This document shows positions 12,914 through 27,900 of a stretch of 64,000 nucleotides of DNA, piece by piece. The position numbers and the translations under genes are program-made. The number at the start of each line of letters is the position of its first letter. Positions within the stretch are counted from its first letter, which is position 1. A model generated the notes under the pieces. It was given only the letters and a program-made list of their open reading frames with translations, was not told the DNA's origin and searched no databases. The stretch comes from Parasponia andersonii (taxonomy: Eukaryota > Streptophyta > Magnoliopsida > Rosales > Cannabaceae), in contig JXTB01000003.1 in the NCBI GenBank assembly GCA_002914805.1, positions 647,168 to 711,167 on the forward strand. Reading direction: 5' to 3'.

Positions 12914-15900
12914 ATGCTAACTCTCACAGTCACAACAAGCTATGCTCCCATGGCTGCAAAATGCAGACTCACTCGGGGTTTCGGAGTCCGGTCCGAGGCC
13001 TTCCCTTCCTTCCTTCCCAAAGAGGTTGAGAAAATCAGAGACCCTTTTGCTCGAAAGCTCGCTACAAGGATTGAGAGGCTCCCGGTACCTGTAACTATGC
13101 CACAAATCTTCACATATATATATATATTTTCTTTCTGGAGAAATTTTATCTATAATAGTCATCTTCTCATAATTTTTGTAGTTTTTTCAACTGGGTTTCT
13201 CTTGATATGTATGTTTATTCATTTTGTTTCTTTGTTTTGCTCTTAGATAGTCGTATTATCCTTTTATTTCTATGTCAACCTGTCGTTTTTAACTAGAAAG
13301 ATAAAGAGAAGAGAAAACCTTTAAAGGCCAATTGAGGTAGCATTGTATAATGTTGGTTCCTTGATATGTCTACTTAACTTTTTTCATGAAATTATAAGGT
13401 GTTCGTGCATATATGAGTACTTTTTAAAAAAAAATTTAAAGGAAACAAATTATTATAGAAGCTTTATTTTATAAGTTTTAGCCCTTTTGCATTCTCTCTT
13501 AGCTTCACGAGCATTGCTTAGGAATTATTTGTATTAACCAATGGGGGTTGAATTTCAGCTATGATTCATGCATCGAACTGTGGCCTGATAATGTTAATAC
13601 AGTTTCCTTTACATCTGCATAACAGGATATACCATTGTTTGTTTGGGTGTCCGAAATGCAGGTCAGGTTCAAAGAAGATTGTATCATGAGTAGTTGTGTA
13701 AAGCCATTGGTACAGAGCGAGACAAGTCCAGTGGTTCTTCTCCATGGTTTTGACAGGTCTGTATATATATGCAAAATGTGCTAATGTTTAAGACATGTAG
13801 TGGTTCTTATATGTCTATGGAGTTCACTGCATCTTATATAATTCAGCTCCTGCTTAGAATGGAGATACACTTATCCGTTGCTCGAAGAGGCTGGCCTAGA
13901 GACTTGGGCTGTTGACATTCTTGGTTGGGGTTTCTCTGATTTAGGTTTGTTTAATTGCTTTTTAGGAGATTGGTATACCTATGAAAAGAATATTTGTTTA
14001 TTTCCTTGCATATATTTTTTTTTAGTCACGTATTCTTTATGTTCTGTTTGTCGTGTTAGAACTATTACCATCTTCTGATGTGGCTTCTAAGCGGCATCAC
14101 TTTTATCAGGTACTTGTTATATTTCATTATCAATGCTTTCTGCTCATTACGTCTACCTTTTCAAGCAATGTCATGAACCTTTTGTTTTTACTAAGTTATT
14201 CGAGAGAAGTAACAGTCCATCTGCAGTTGTTAGGGGGAAGAATTCATTTTTGTGAATATAGATTGTATCCTATTTTTAGTTTTACTAAGATCGAATTAGT
14301 ACTGTCTCAAATTTGTGGCAGCTTTGGAAGTCCCACATCAAAAAGCCCATGATATTGGTTGGACCAAGCCTTGGCGCTGCTGTAGCTATTGACTTTGCAG
14401 TCAACCATCCGGAAGCTGTAAGTGGTTTCAATATGCACCATAGTTCTTCTATTTAAACAGTTGCCGCCAACTTGCTTCTCTACTGTTTGAATATTTATGA
14501 ATCACTTCCGAAGCTTGTTATGGCAAGTGCCTTGCTGCTCTATGAAACTTAAATTCCTAGATTTTCTTTTCCAGGTTGAAAAGCTGGTCTTGATTGATGC
14601 TAGTGTGTATGCAGAAGGCACAGGAAACCTAGCAAGCATGCCTAAATTGGTGGCCTATGCTGGAGTGAGTTTTTTCTTCCACAAATTTTGTCTTAAAGCC
14701 AAACCACTTGGAGTTTTATGTTTATCTTCACTCAAAATAATATCCTTATGTAATATAGGATGATCTACGATGACCTTGGAGTTTATAGCCCTTTTTGTGG
14801 GTTGTGTACGGAAAGTTGGTTTTTCTCTTTTCTGAGCCTTAATTGATATTCAAAGATTTCCGTGATATTAGGGCAAGCGAAATCATCTCTTACTCATTGG
14901 ATGAAGGTGTTATGATTTTCAAAGTAAAAATTATCCAGAAGGAAATAGGATCAGAACTTAATAGGTTGACTTTCTCTTGTTCTGGTAAGAAAATTCATAT
15001 CCAACTTTGCCAGATGCCTGTCCACTGCTTCTTGATTGCCTATCTTCTCCAAGAACACTTATAATCGCTGACTCACGATCTTGCAGAAATCATCTTGTAA
15101 TCTCATGTCACCTGAAATTTTTCTCATTTTTGGGTTATGAAACGTATATATTCTTAATTTCATGAAGGCGATTTTGTTGAAGTAGGTATCTTTACTGAAG
15201 AGCATCCCTCTGCGCTTATACGTAAATTTCTTGATCTTCAGTGATGTGTCATTCAGTACCAGCTTAGATCGGATGAATGTAAGGATTCCGCTCGTAGGAA
15301 GTGGTATATTCTGTCTATGAATAACACAGCTCTGCTCTGTTCTTGTTTGATTTTAGGCATGATGTTAAATCTCATGGTGTAATTTTCCTGTAATCTTAGA
15401 TTGGCCGCTTGCATTGTTTGTTTCCCTGGTGGGAGGATGCCACTGTAGATTTTATGAGGAGTGGAGGCTATAAAGTCAGCACTCAGATAGAACAGGTATG
15501 TGATAATTTTTGTGCCATTTCTTTTGAAAAGGCTTTGGTGGAGGAATGAGGATGTAATGTTGTAGGTCAACCTGATAATCATAAATTTTCTTTCCCAACA
15601 AGCACTTCTACTTTTAACCTTGCTTGGTGATTGAAATTTTTTCATTGCCGGCAACATGTGGATAAGCTGTATCAGAGGCATCTTGAACAGCCCTTAAAAT
15701 GAGAAATATGAGTGGAAACTTTATTCCCTTGCTTTTCTTTATCATGCTAACATGTTGATGTTGCTTTCTTTTAGTACACTTTTCCTACCTGGGATAGATT
15801 TATTGCTCTTTAATTTAATGGATGCACCAGGGAAAAGGAGAAGAAAAAGAAATCTAAAGATGGAATTTGGATTCGTTAAATGTTTAACTGCTTAAGTATC

Positions 15901-18900
15901 TCTTGACATGAAAAATAAGGTTTGATTAGATTGACTTTTCTCTCCTTTAACCAAAAATACGATATAAAAAGGGGAAAAAATTCAGTTTCTCCACAAATAT
16001 GGTTCATTCAAGCAATCAATTAAGAGCAGGAAAATTGCGTTTTTCTCATAGAGCATTGTTCATGGTAATTTTTGATTTCTGAAATATGTGATTACTTACT
16101 TGTTACTCAAAAATTAAGTCAGCATAATTGAGCATAAAATTAGAGGCACATAGGTATATGTAGATATATATACAGTATGTGGTTAAATTAGTTAAGTAGG
16201 GAAATATATATAACAATAAAAAAGATAACCAATCAACTGGATTCTAAGATACTAGAGTGTAAATAACTAAGATTAAAAGTAGTGGAACTTAAATAACAAA
16301 AAATAAAGAAACTGAAATTTAAATATAACTGAAAGTAAAATTGATGAAATATAGATATCAAAAATAAAAAATTGAAACATAAGATGGATCAGTTAATTGA
16401 AATAAGTTTATACTGAAAATAAAATACGAGATACTAGGAAACAGAAGATGCTGTCTTGGTGCAAAAACTACCATGAACATAAGGTTGGGGTCTTGAATGG
16501 CTCAACCTCTATAGAGTTTCTTGAATGAGATGCTAGTATGTGTGTGAAAGAAGAAATAGATGTTGACTTGTTGTTTTAAATGTAGCTCGGTTACATGTTG
16601 GCCAAGTCTTGATCATGCATGTATATGAGCATAAGTATATAAAACATGAAGCATGAACCTTTAATGATCAAATTAAAGGTATTCACTTCATATTCCTTGT
16701 GATGCAGAAAAGTAGTGATCAGCCATTTTATATATGTAGACTTGTGTTTATCATGTATGAACTAGTACAAAACTTTATAAAATAGGATATAATACTTAGG
16801 TGATGAACACAAGATAAGATATGAATGGGAAACAAAGACTAGAAGACGAGATATATGATAAAAGATCAAAGATCAACCACTGTTTATATAGATATAACAG
16901 CTGATTACGCATACAAAGCCACTAAAGATCACTTTCTTATACGAGAATAAGATTAAATTAGTGATCTTCAGCTAGGAACATGATCTAGAGTGATGTATAG
17001 GAGGTTAGGAAAGATTTTATGTCTATCAGGTGGACTAAAATGCAAGAAAAGTGTAAATTTCAGCCATTATAGTGGCTGGAAATGTGGGTAGATAAATGAA
17101 AGAGAGTTTTTTAAAGAGATTGTATATGAGTGTTTGTATATGAAGGACTTGTTGAACTCTTCTTTCTTCTGTGTAAAAGGGCTGCTACTATTTATAAAGA
17201 GTTGAAGCTTGGAAGCCAAGAAGCTAGTGGGAGACAAGGCTACCAAGTGGTAAAAACAACTTTTTTTTGTCTCCTAGAATCTAGTTCCAGCCATGGTTTT
17301 AGTGAAAAATATTGATTAGAAAATTTGGGAGTGCTAAGAACCGTTTTAGAATTTAGCAAACTATCTTAAGAAATAACCTAGAGGCTGTCACCTGAGTGGT
17401 TTCACCCAAAACCAGCAAAGGTGAACCAATATCTACCTAGTTTAGGGGTTAGTTACTAGGAATTAATATCTTACTTAATTAGGAAGTTTCTGCATGTAAT
17501 AGTGGCTGGTATTCCTTGATTTGGTGCATGCAACTCACATTTTTATTCCTCTGAAAGGGTTTAGGGTGTAGGGTAAGAATACCTTAGCTTAATTAGGATC
17601 CGTAACCACTACTCTGCTTCCTTTTTCTTTGTTTTTGTTCTATTTCCAATTTTAATCATATTCAAGTTTAATCTACTATTGATCAATACTTAATTAAAAT
17701 CATTCTAATCAAATTCAGGGACTTATCCCAAAACATTAAGTCACCTGAGTTATGAGGGATATGACCATTCTTCAGAACTCACCTTTTTTCCTTTTATAAA
17801 TAGGACCTTAAACTAGGTCATTCTTTAAACCATGCCTCTATGTTTCATAAATGTGAGGTTTATACCAGTTTCCCTTCCATCATCTCCTTCAGATTCTCCT
17901 TTTTCTCTCCCAATGAGTCATTGTATCAACAGAAACTTTCCAAATTCTCTTATTTCTTCCAATGATAATCATATAATAGATTTGGATACCACAAATGATT
18001 CTGGGGATTAGTCCATGACTAGTTTTCCTTCTATGTCCGAGATTAGGAGAAATCCTAACACTGCTTCAGAGTTGTTCGATCATATAACCTCTCTAGATGA
18101 GCAACTTATAACTCTCTAGAACAAAACTAAGGAGGAGGTAGTTTTCTATAAAAGTCACATCACAGCTCTTCAACTATATTTTGAAAACACCTCAACATAC
18201 ATTGCTGACATAGAGAATTTTGTTGGTAACAAGATTGTTAGGCTGGAAGCTAATCTGATCAGTACTCAAACCAACCTACAAGCAGCCTACCAAAAAATTT
18301 CTAGATGGAAATCTTTATACTTCGACCTAAAGGATAGTGTGGTGACAATTCCAGTCCTCACTTAGCCTTCCTAGCCATCATCCTCCATAAGTTACTTTCC
18401 TCGTCGAAGGGGTCTAGGATGAATTCACTAGGATTCCATCCTGGTGGAGGTTCAAGATTCAACTGCTTTTAAAGCGATTGGTATCAGAATGGAGGGCAAG
18501 GTCCTATTTGTCCTCCCTAAATGTAGCTTAAGTTTCTGGAATGCTATCAATTTCTAAGTGTGTTTATGTGCAGCTTAGGCTTTGTAAAGTGCATATGTGA
18601 AATTTCTTGTATAAATGCAGTTAGGCAGGATAGTTCAGGAGAGAGAGTGCTAACTATACTCTCCTCTATGTAATATAGAACTTTTCCAAATGAAATAAAA
18701 CAAAGCTACTTTATCTAAGTTTTGAATGGTCTTGCTTCCTCTCAAAGAATACCTCTCCTGACAAATGTGATCTTTTCACAGAGTTTCGTCTAAAATCCGA
18801 ACCTCAAAAGAACCACACTTGTTTTAAAACTTAAAAACAAGCAGATAATACTTAGTTAATGTAAATCACACATATCATACTAATTAGATCATGAAACTAA

Positions 18901-21900
18901 TAAGTATTAATCATGTCACCACAAAACTAAAATCATATTGCATCAATGAATCTGCATGCATCGTCTAAGCAAGCATTTACGTAGCAATCATGGCTGGGTA
19001 TCTATTTCTCACAAAGTACATATTCATCTATTTTTGAATTCTGGTTGGAGTAAGAAATGCTTTTCAAAATAGAATAATAATGTAGAAGTTCAAGTAATTA
19101 TGCATCATACTCTCTAAATACATGTTCTATTGTCTAAAGCAGGCAAATCAGTACTGAACTTAAGCATATATATGTAGATTCATTCCGTAGATTCATGCAA
19201 GTCCATGAAAGCCATCTTGTTAATAAAATCATGTTTATCTCGAAAAAGCACACTTTATTCTCTAGGCATGCAAGCAATTTGAGAGAATGCATGTTAGCAT
19301 CAGTGTTGTGTCTAACACATGCCATGGTCACAAAATAAGTATTGCACCAGATTAAGAAGTCTACATACGTGTACTTCGTGCATTTCAAATATTTCATGAT
19401 TTTCACTTCAGTTTTCACAAAGTAGCAGTTCATGCATGTAATTCTATAGGCTTTAATACACATCATTACATTTGTAAACAGTTCTACCATAGCTAGCAAG
19501 CATGTAAAACAGTAACCAAAAGGTGCATTCTGAAAAGGTTGCAGTACAAAATGATATTTATCACATATAACGGTTTAAATAAGGCATCCATAGTTTAATG
19601 TTGGTGTGTGGTCACTTGTTGGCCCAAATAGTAACTAAATGGACCATGATCAGATCTAACCAGCCCAAAACTCACATCACAGTTTGCTGTCCATTAAACA
19701 GAATAATTTAGTATACTACTACTAGTATACGTACCACTTCCTTTCTGATGCCAACAGGGGGATCTGTTCCCACATTTGACCCAAAATATTTAAGTAAAGT
19801 AATGTTGCATGTGAGGGAACAGTTTACCTCAGGAATGACTGCTGCTCAATCAATTTTCTAGGCCAAAAAATGGCCATGCAGAGGCTTAGCCAGGGGTAAA
19901 AACAAAGTAGACTATTTACCCTTTTCTTGTTTTGACCATGCATAATTTTTTAATTATATAGCTCGCATGACATGTTTCCAAAATCTATTTTTAAATTTCA
20001 CAAATATTTTAAAAGAATAAAATACATCATAAGCATAATAAAATCCATATGTTTAAAAATTAAATATAGAATATCTAAGGTATCACTCTTAATACTAATT
20101 AAGAAAAAAAATATTAATGAAAAAATTAGAGAAATCTTTTTTATTTTACTCACATACACAACACAAAATATAGTCAAGTTTTATAGAGATTCCAAGCAAA
20201 GACAACCTTAAAAAAATAGACAAAAAACCAGTTCTTGAAAAATAGGGATTCCAAGCCTAAAAATAGGAAAAGAAAAATAAAACACAAACCCTGAAATAAG
20301 GAACATAAAATTGGCTGCTAAAAACAAACCAGCCAAAACACCCATAAGACAAGGAGGAAAAATAAATAAAGGAAATCAGAAAAGTATGAATAAACAATTT
20401 TGAAATTTCACACTCTCATTCAAGCTAGGAATAGATGTCAATCATTCCTAGATTGGAGATTAAGACTTCAAACTTTTTTCTTAGCAGCGACTTAGTTTAA
20501 ACATCAGCAACTTGTGAGATTGTGGAGGTGTAAACAAGTTCAAGTATCCATTCTTCGACCTTTCCTTAATGAAATGCCGATCAAGTTCAACATGCTTAGT
20601 ACGATCGTGATGCACAGGAATTTTCGCAATGCTGATTGTTGCTAAATTTTCGCACAACACCTTCATAGAGTTTGTAACCGTAATTCCAAGTTCTTTTAGT
20701 AACCTTTTCAGCCATATTCCTTCACATATGCTTAAAGCTAGAGCACGATATTCAGCATTTGCACTACTTTTAGCAACCACTGATTGCTTCTTACTATTCC
20801 AAGTTACCAAGTTTCTCCAAACATAAGTGCAATATCCTGTAATAGATCTCCTATCAGTAATGGACCATCCCCAATTAGCATCAGAATATATTTCAATTTT
20901 TCTACTGTTTCTATTTTTCAAAAACAAGCCCTTCTTTGGGGTTATCTTCAAATATCTGAGAATTCTATAAACTGCTTCAAGGTGTTCCTCATTAGGGTTG
21001 TTCGTAAATTGATTAACAACACTTATTGGGAATCCGATATTAGGTCGTGTATAGGCTAGATAGACGAGTTTGCCTACCAAACACTGGTATCTGCCCTTAT
21101 CAATTAGAGCACAACCATTTCTTAATTCAAGTTTGTAGTTGGACTCCATAGGAATAGTAGCAAGTTTGCAGGCTAACATTCTTGTCTCCTTAAGTAAATC
21201 CAGGAGATACTTGCGCTGAGAAATTGAGATGCCTTTCTTGCATCGAGCCATCTCCATCCTTAGGAAATATCTTAGGTTTCCTAGGTCATTTACTTCAAAT
21301 TCCTTTGCAAGAATATTTTTCAGTCTGCTCATTTCTTCCAAGTAGTCCTTAGTTAAAATGAAGTCGTCCACATACACTATAAAAATAACAATTTTTCCTT
21401 CTTGTGAACGTCTAGAGAATAAAGTATGATTGGCTTATCTCTGAGTGTAACAATATTCTTTGACGACCTTTATAAATGTTTCGAACCACGCCCTTGGAGA
21501 CTATTTGAGACCATAAAGCGATTTTCTCAGCCTACATACTTTGTTAAAATTGTTTGGCATCTCGAATCCAGGGGGAATCTCCATATAAACCTCGTCTTGC
21601 AAATCACCGTTGAAAAATGTGTTTTTACATCAAGTTGACAAAGAAGCCAATCACAATTTGCTGCCAATGAAAGTAGAACCCTGACAGTATTTAGTTTTGC
21701 TACTGGGGAAAATGTCTCCTAGTAGTCCAAGCCATAAGTCTGTGTAAAACTTTTGGCTACCAACCTTGCCTTATAACGATCAACTGTTCCATCGGGCTTG
21801 TATTTGACCTTAAAGGTCCACTTGCATCCTATTGGCAATTTTCCTTGAGGAAGATCAGAGATTTCCCAAGTTCCATTCTTCTTCAATCCATTAATTTCCT

Positions 21901-24900
21901 CTCCAATTGCTATCTTCCACTCTGATCTTTTGAGGTCCTCATAGATATCTTTAGGGGTGTCTACAATAGTCATATTTGTAATGAAAGTACGAAATTTTGG
22001 TGAAAGACCATCAAATGTGATAAACTGGGCAATAGAGTGTTGTGTGCAAGACCTTACACCTTTCCTCAGAACAATTGGAATATCAAGATCATTATCAGTG
22101 CTATACAAAGGAGAAGACTCAAGAGTTGTATTACTTGAACTTTGTGGAGCCGAGTTGGATTCTTAGTTCTGTTTAAACAAGGTATAGCTCCACTTGAGGT
22201 TTCTTCTTTCTTGAGTATATATGTAGCTCTGAATTTGTAGGTTGTGTGTGGTGTTGGCCATGTGGAAGAGTTTTTGGAGCGGTTTCAATTGTGTCAGGTT
22301 CATTGTTTTCGGGTATGATGGGCAAATTATGTTCATTGGGGATAATGTTGGCCTTGGGTGGTTGAGGTCTTAAGAGTTGAGGTATTGAGATTTCTGGTTC
22401 TTGCCAANACTTCTGGTTTCTTCCCCTGAATGTGAAGTTTTGGAAAATATGGTTTTGTTTCAAAAAATGCTAAATCCATTATGTTGTAAAATTTGCGAGT
22501 GATATTTGAGTAACATTTGTAACCTTTTTGACTGGGAGAATAACTAGGGAATATGTATTTAATAGCCTTAGGATCTAATTTGCTCCAATGTTTAGAGTGA
22601 TAATGTACAAACACAGTACCACCAAAGATTTGTAGAGATAGTGTTGATGATTCTAATATTGGGATAACATGAGAGCAGCATTTGGCAAGGAGTTTTGAAC
22701 TTAAGGATTCGTGAAGACATTTGGTTTATTAGATAAGTTGCAGTTAAGATAGCTTCCCCCTAACAGCTCTTAGGCACATTCATTGAAAACATAAGGGATC
22801 GAGCAACTTTAAGTAAATGCCTATTTTTCCCATCTACAATTCCATTTTGTTGAGAAGTATCAGAACAGGAACTTTGTTGGATTATACCTTTGCCCTCAAA
22901 AAAGTTCCCAAGTATGATGTTAAAATACTCTCTAGCATTGTCTGATCTAGACGTTTTGATTTTTGTTTGAAACTGTGTGTGTATCATAGCATGAAAATTT
23001 TGAAAAATAGCTTTTACTTCCGATTTTTCTTTCATCAAATAAACCCAAGTTACCCTAGTATGGTCATCAATAAATGACATAAACCATCAACTTTCTCAGA
23101 TATTATTGACTCTAGAAGGTCCCCAGATGTCACTTTGAATGATATAAAATAGTTGAAATAATTTATGTGTGAATAGGGTAATTAGATCTAGTATGCTTGG
23201 AAAATTGACAAATTTCACATTGTAAGAGCTTAGGATTAGTATCATCAAATAAATGCGGAAACATCTTTTTCAAGTACAAGAAATTAGGGTGTCCTAATCT
23301 GTAGTGCCAAAGTAAAATTGTACTCTATTAGAAGAAAGAAAAATAGGAAAGGACACACCCCTTGCATTGTAAGCTTGTTTATCAAGATTTCGTGAATCGT
23401 CTAGAAGATAGTCCCATACATTTTTTAGCATTGCCAATTATCCTTCCTGATTTCAAGTCCTGAAATTCACAATGCGTAGTGAAAAAATTCGTAACACATG
23501 TCAAATCCCTTGTAAATTTGCTTACAGACAATAAGTTGCAACCAAACTTGGAACTAAGAGAACTGATTTTAAAATCAGATCTTTGGATAAAATTACCGAG
23601 CTTGTTCTAGCCACTTTGGTTAAGAAACCATCAGCAATCTTTACCATAAAATTTTTAGAGCAAGGTGTAAAAGTATGGAAAAAAGATGGGTTACCCGTCA
23701 TGTGGTCTGATGCTCCTGAGTTAACTATCCAAGAGTTATTTTTCTCTGACTGAGTTCTCAAGGCAGAGAAAAAATTACCTCGTTGTGCAACTGAACGAGT
23801 ACTCACATTGATTGTCACTAGAGCTGGCTGAGATATAGCTGGTTGGGAGTGATTGAGGGTCTGGTTAAGCATTTTTTGAAGAATATCTAGATGTTCCTTA
23901 TTGAATGGACTAATTTCTGCAGTTGATTGTTCTTATGTAGCAGCTGTATAGCCACGACTTTCTCCTGGTTTCCAATCAAGTGGCTTTCCGTAAAGATTCC
24001 AGTAGGTTTTTTTGGTGTGACCTAGTTTTTTGCAATGTTCACACTAGAGCCTTCCTTTTTTCGGGCATGGTTATCAGTTGAGAAGCTGATATTTCGAGTC
24101 ACAAGGGCAGATTTCTCATTTGGGTTAGGCATCAATGGATTTTGTGGTCCAAGCATAACTTTCTTCCTATTTGCTTCTCTTTTTACTTCTGAAAAAACTT
24201 TTTGAATTGATGGCAAAAGCTTGATTGCCATTATTCTTCCTCTTACCTCATCAAGATTTTTGTTCAGCCTTAATAGGAACTTGAATATTCTATCCTTTTC
24301 AATAATCTTTTTATCTTTAGCATTACATTCTGAGCATCCCACCTCAGAATCATCAAACAAATCAAGTTGTTTCCAATATCTATTCAAAGTGTTAAAGTAT
24401 TGAGTGACAATAAACTTACATTGCCGAAGATCATGAATCAACCCTTTTATTTCAAAGAGTTTCGATGTATTTTCCTTATCGGAGTAAGAGATTCAATTTG
24501 GGTTAGGCATCGATGGATTTTGTGGTCCAAGCATAACTTTCTTCCTATTTGCTTCTCTTCTTACTTCTGAAAAAACTTTTTGAATTGATGGCAAAGGCTT
24601 GATTGCCATTATTCTTCCTCTTACCTTATCTAGATTTTTATTCAGCCCTAATAAGAACTTGAATATTCTATCATTTTCAATAATCTTTTTATATTTAGCA
24701 TTACACTCTGAGCATCTCACCTCAGAATCTTTAAACAAATCAAGTTGTATTAAAGTACTGAGTGACCATAAACTCACCTTGCCGAAGATCATGAATCAAC
24801 CCTTTTATTTCAAAGAGTTCCGACGTATTTTCCTTGTCGGAGTAAGAGATTCTAGCAGCATCCCAAATTTTCTTACTTGTTGCATAATACATGAAATCTT

Positions 24901-27900
24901 CCCCAATATCGTTAGTCTTGGAATTAATTAACCAAGACATCACCATGCTGTTTTCAGATTTCCAAACCTTGTATTTCGGATCTTCCCTTGGTGGCGCTGC
25001 AACAACACCCGTGAGGTAATCATATTTGTTCTTTCTGCATATGAACATCATCATGGATTGAGACCATTGAAGATAGTTCTAACCGTTGAGTTTATGACTA
25101 GTAATAGGCAAGACAACACTTCAGAATTGTTGGGCAGAGGTGGGTTTGCACCCTGACTTCTGGAGGTTACCTCAGAACCTGAATCTGAGGTCATTTGGTA
25201 TTTTTTTTAAGGGTTTGGTTCAGATTTCCAGCTATGATACCATGAAGAAATTAGAGTAAAAACCCTCTTATTTTACTTACATACATAGTACAAAATATAA
25301 TAAGGTTTTATAGAGACTACAAGCAAAGATATCCTCTAAAAAACAGATCAAAAACTAGTCCCTAAAAACCAGGGATTCCAAGCCTAAAATAGGAAAAGGA
25401 AAATAAAACACAAACCCTTAAACAAGGACTATAAAATTGGCTGCTGAAAACAAACCAATCAAAACATCCATAAGACAAGGAGGAAAAATAAATTAAGAAA
25501 ATCAGAAAAATAGGAATAAATAATTCTAAAATTCCACAATTAATGGAGAAGTAATTTTAGAAAAACAATCCCTCTTAAAATAGGATAAAATCAATTTAAT
25601 TGAAATGGTCAAATCTACTTAATTTATTCCAACCAAAATTGCACAACTGTCTCGGATAAGATTAAACTCGTGCATGCATGAGTCTTTTTAGGGTTTTGGC
25701 TGTTTTCGAAGAGTCCTTAAAGGCAGAGTTATTCTTCTCAACTGTTATCTTTCTTCTCGGCTATAAGGTTTCCTTGGCCTTCTAAAGTTTATCTATTCCT
25801 CTTCACAAAGCATTGATAACCTCAAAGGCTATAAGTATCTGGTAAAGGCAGAGCTTCAATACCTCAAATCTCTTCATGTAAAGTCCGTATACCTAGCCTT
25901 CTTCCAAGAATCCGAGACCAATTGTTCATGGCTACAATGCCTTTCAATTCGAGATTTCTTCTATTACCAAAAATGGTTTTCTATGATCCTTGGATGTCAA
26001 TCGAAGCCGCAGATGGTTTCCCTTTCAAGCAAAATACTCTCATCTCCTCGGTAAGAGCCAATCATTGGCTATTAAAGGACCTATTATGTGGAACTATTCT
26101 CACAAATAAGTTTCTAACATTCTCTTCCTATATATACCATAGATTCCTTGGAATCTTAGGTATCGGGGGCTCCTCTTTTCAACTTGGGGACTTCTCCCCA
26201 TGAACATACCATAAGGGGATGTTCGTGATCATTACCTCCCCTCCTCCTTTCCTAGGGATAGGAAAGTTGCCAACCAGTCCTCCTTTGGACTTAGTTTTGA
26301 TTGGCAATTTTTATGTCTATTCCTTTTCCATTCTCTTCTTTTTTTTTTTTAATCTTTTTGCTCCTCTATCTGTTTTCAAGTCCATAAATCATCTCGATGT
26401 AATCCTCTATAGATTATCTTGATGTAATCCTCTATAAATTATCAATTAAAATTGCACTTCATGAACTTTTATACTTTTTGTTTTACTTATATGCTTGGTG
26501 CAATTTTTCTGTTATTCTTATTACTAAGGAATTCTATCAACAGATCGAGTTCAACGCCCTTAAGAGATGATTGACTTATTCTTAAGAAATATTTGGTAAA
26601 AAATCACTGCTTAAGTAAAATATAAGGCACTAATATGTTAAGATGGGAACTTAAATATGACTAAAACTTGTATGCTTCAAGAATTTGGCACGAATAATTA
26701 TCTGGTTTAATAATAACCTAAATGTAAATTGCCTAATTCTCCAAAGAACAAAACTTAAATCTTAGGATAGGCATTCTTAGATAGCAATCTAAAGCTAATT
26801 AGGCCAAAAGACCAGACTTGGTCCAAAAGATAAGCCAAACTGGCCTAGAACAATAAACACATAATCCAATAAAGAATTTGATTTAAATTGACCACATTCA
26901 ACTTCAGATAACTTGAATAGACGAAGGATTCAATAAGTAATGAAAAATCCGATAAGAAATGACATGTTTAATGTGAGGGACTCAGAGAAAAACGACATGT
27001 TTATAGTAAAAACGACATGCCTTAGGAAAACGACATGTTTTGGAAAACAACAGCCATATGAATAAGCGACATGTTGTAATTATACTTTCAAAATTTTATT
27101 TAATGCACAAGATATTTGATCAAACAAGTCCAAAATTATCATACATTCGAAATTTTATTTAATGCACAAGATAATTGCAATAGGAATCAGCTATATTTAC
27201 TCCCGAAGGTAGACTAGAAAAATGGCTAGGTTAATTTCAGAAAGTACATTAGCATAAAGCAACCAGATATACAACCTGCAAAGGTATATGTATCATCAGA
27301 GCAAATGGCTTGTTTTAACAATTTATTTGTAAATAGATGAATATTTTGAAACTATATGCATGAAACAAGGTCAAGGCCTTGGAAAACACGTAGATTGACA
27401 AGCTGAATCAAGAAATTTACAAGTGGCTACCATGAAGAATTCTTCCCTTGCATGATAATAATGCTCTGCTATTTCGAGCAGAACAAAGCACGGGACTGCT
27501 CTTCATGAAGCCCCTAAAGTATAGTCAAACATGCTTGACTAGTCTTGTCTAGACTTGGTCTTTGTGACCTTGAACAGGCTAATTACTTGTCTTATCTATC
27601 TGTATGGATTAGTCCACTCCTAGGGACATGTATTTCTCTATCCTTAAATGACTACCAATTTCTTTAGTCTATAAAGCTTCTTTTGTTTCCAGCTTCGTTC
27701 CATATCTTAGTTCATCAGAGACTGCTATTTTTCAAACCAGAAACACTTCTAAATACCTCAGAAAATATCTCCTCTATTGGCACTTTTTCACTTTCAATCC
27801 CGAGATGACTAAATCTCTTAAGCTTTTGGGAAATGATCTCTGATTCGCCTATGTCCTCATACGTGACTTTCTAATTAACTTGTGTTGTACCGAGGGATAT

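Larger units (their letters stand above)
20118..25538 (-). mobile_element. Ty1/copia retrotransposon 1, complete but degenerate
   Basis: LTRs at 20118-20412 and 25243-25538 (about 295 bp each; minus strand starts TGTG and ends TTCA). Exact ATTAA duplications flank the outer edges (20113-20117 and 25539-25543). The primer site on the minus strand, TGGTATCATAGC (25242-25231), directly follows the 5' LTR and resembles the initiator-Met type. Gag, protease, integrase, RT and RNase H remnants follow in copia order. It is inserted in the 22-kb element in the same orientation. Many stops and frameshifts make it non-autonomous. Confidence 0.92.

Noticed and set aside
15253..15681. 142-codon minus-strand ORF over exons 7-8 of the hydrolase
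   Set aside because: Opposite strand of two verified exons and an intron; no motif.
19134..19499. 121-codon minus-strand ORF
   Set aside because: No recognisable domain, cysteine-rich by chance in GCATGCA-repeat DNA, within non-coding retrotransposon body.
25928..26203. 92-codon plus-strand ORF in the 22-kb element
   Set aside because: Open and ATG-started but with no recognised family; kept only as part of the repeated-module observation and not as a gene.
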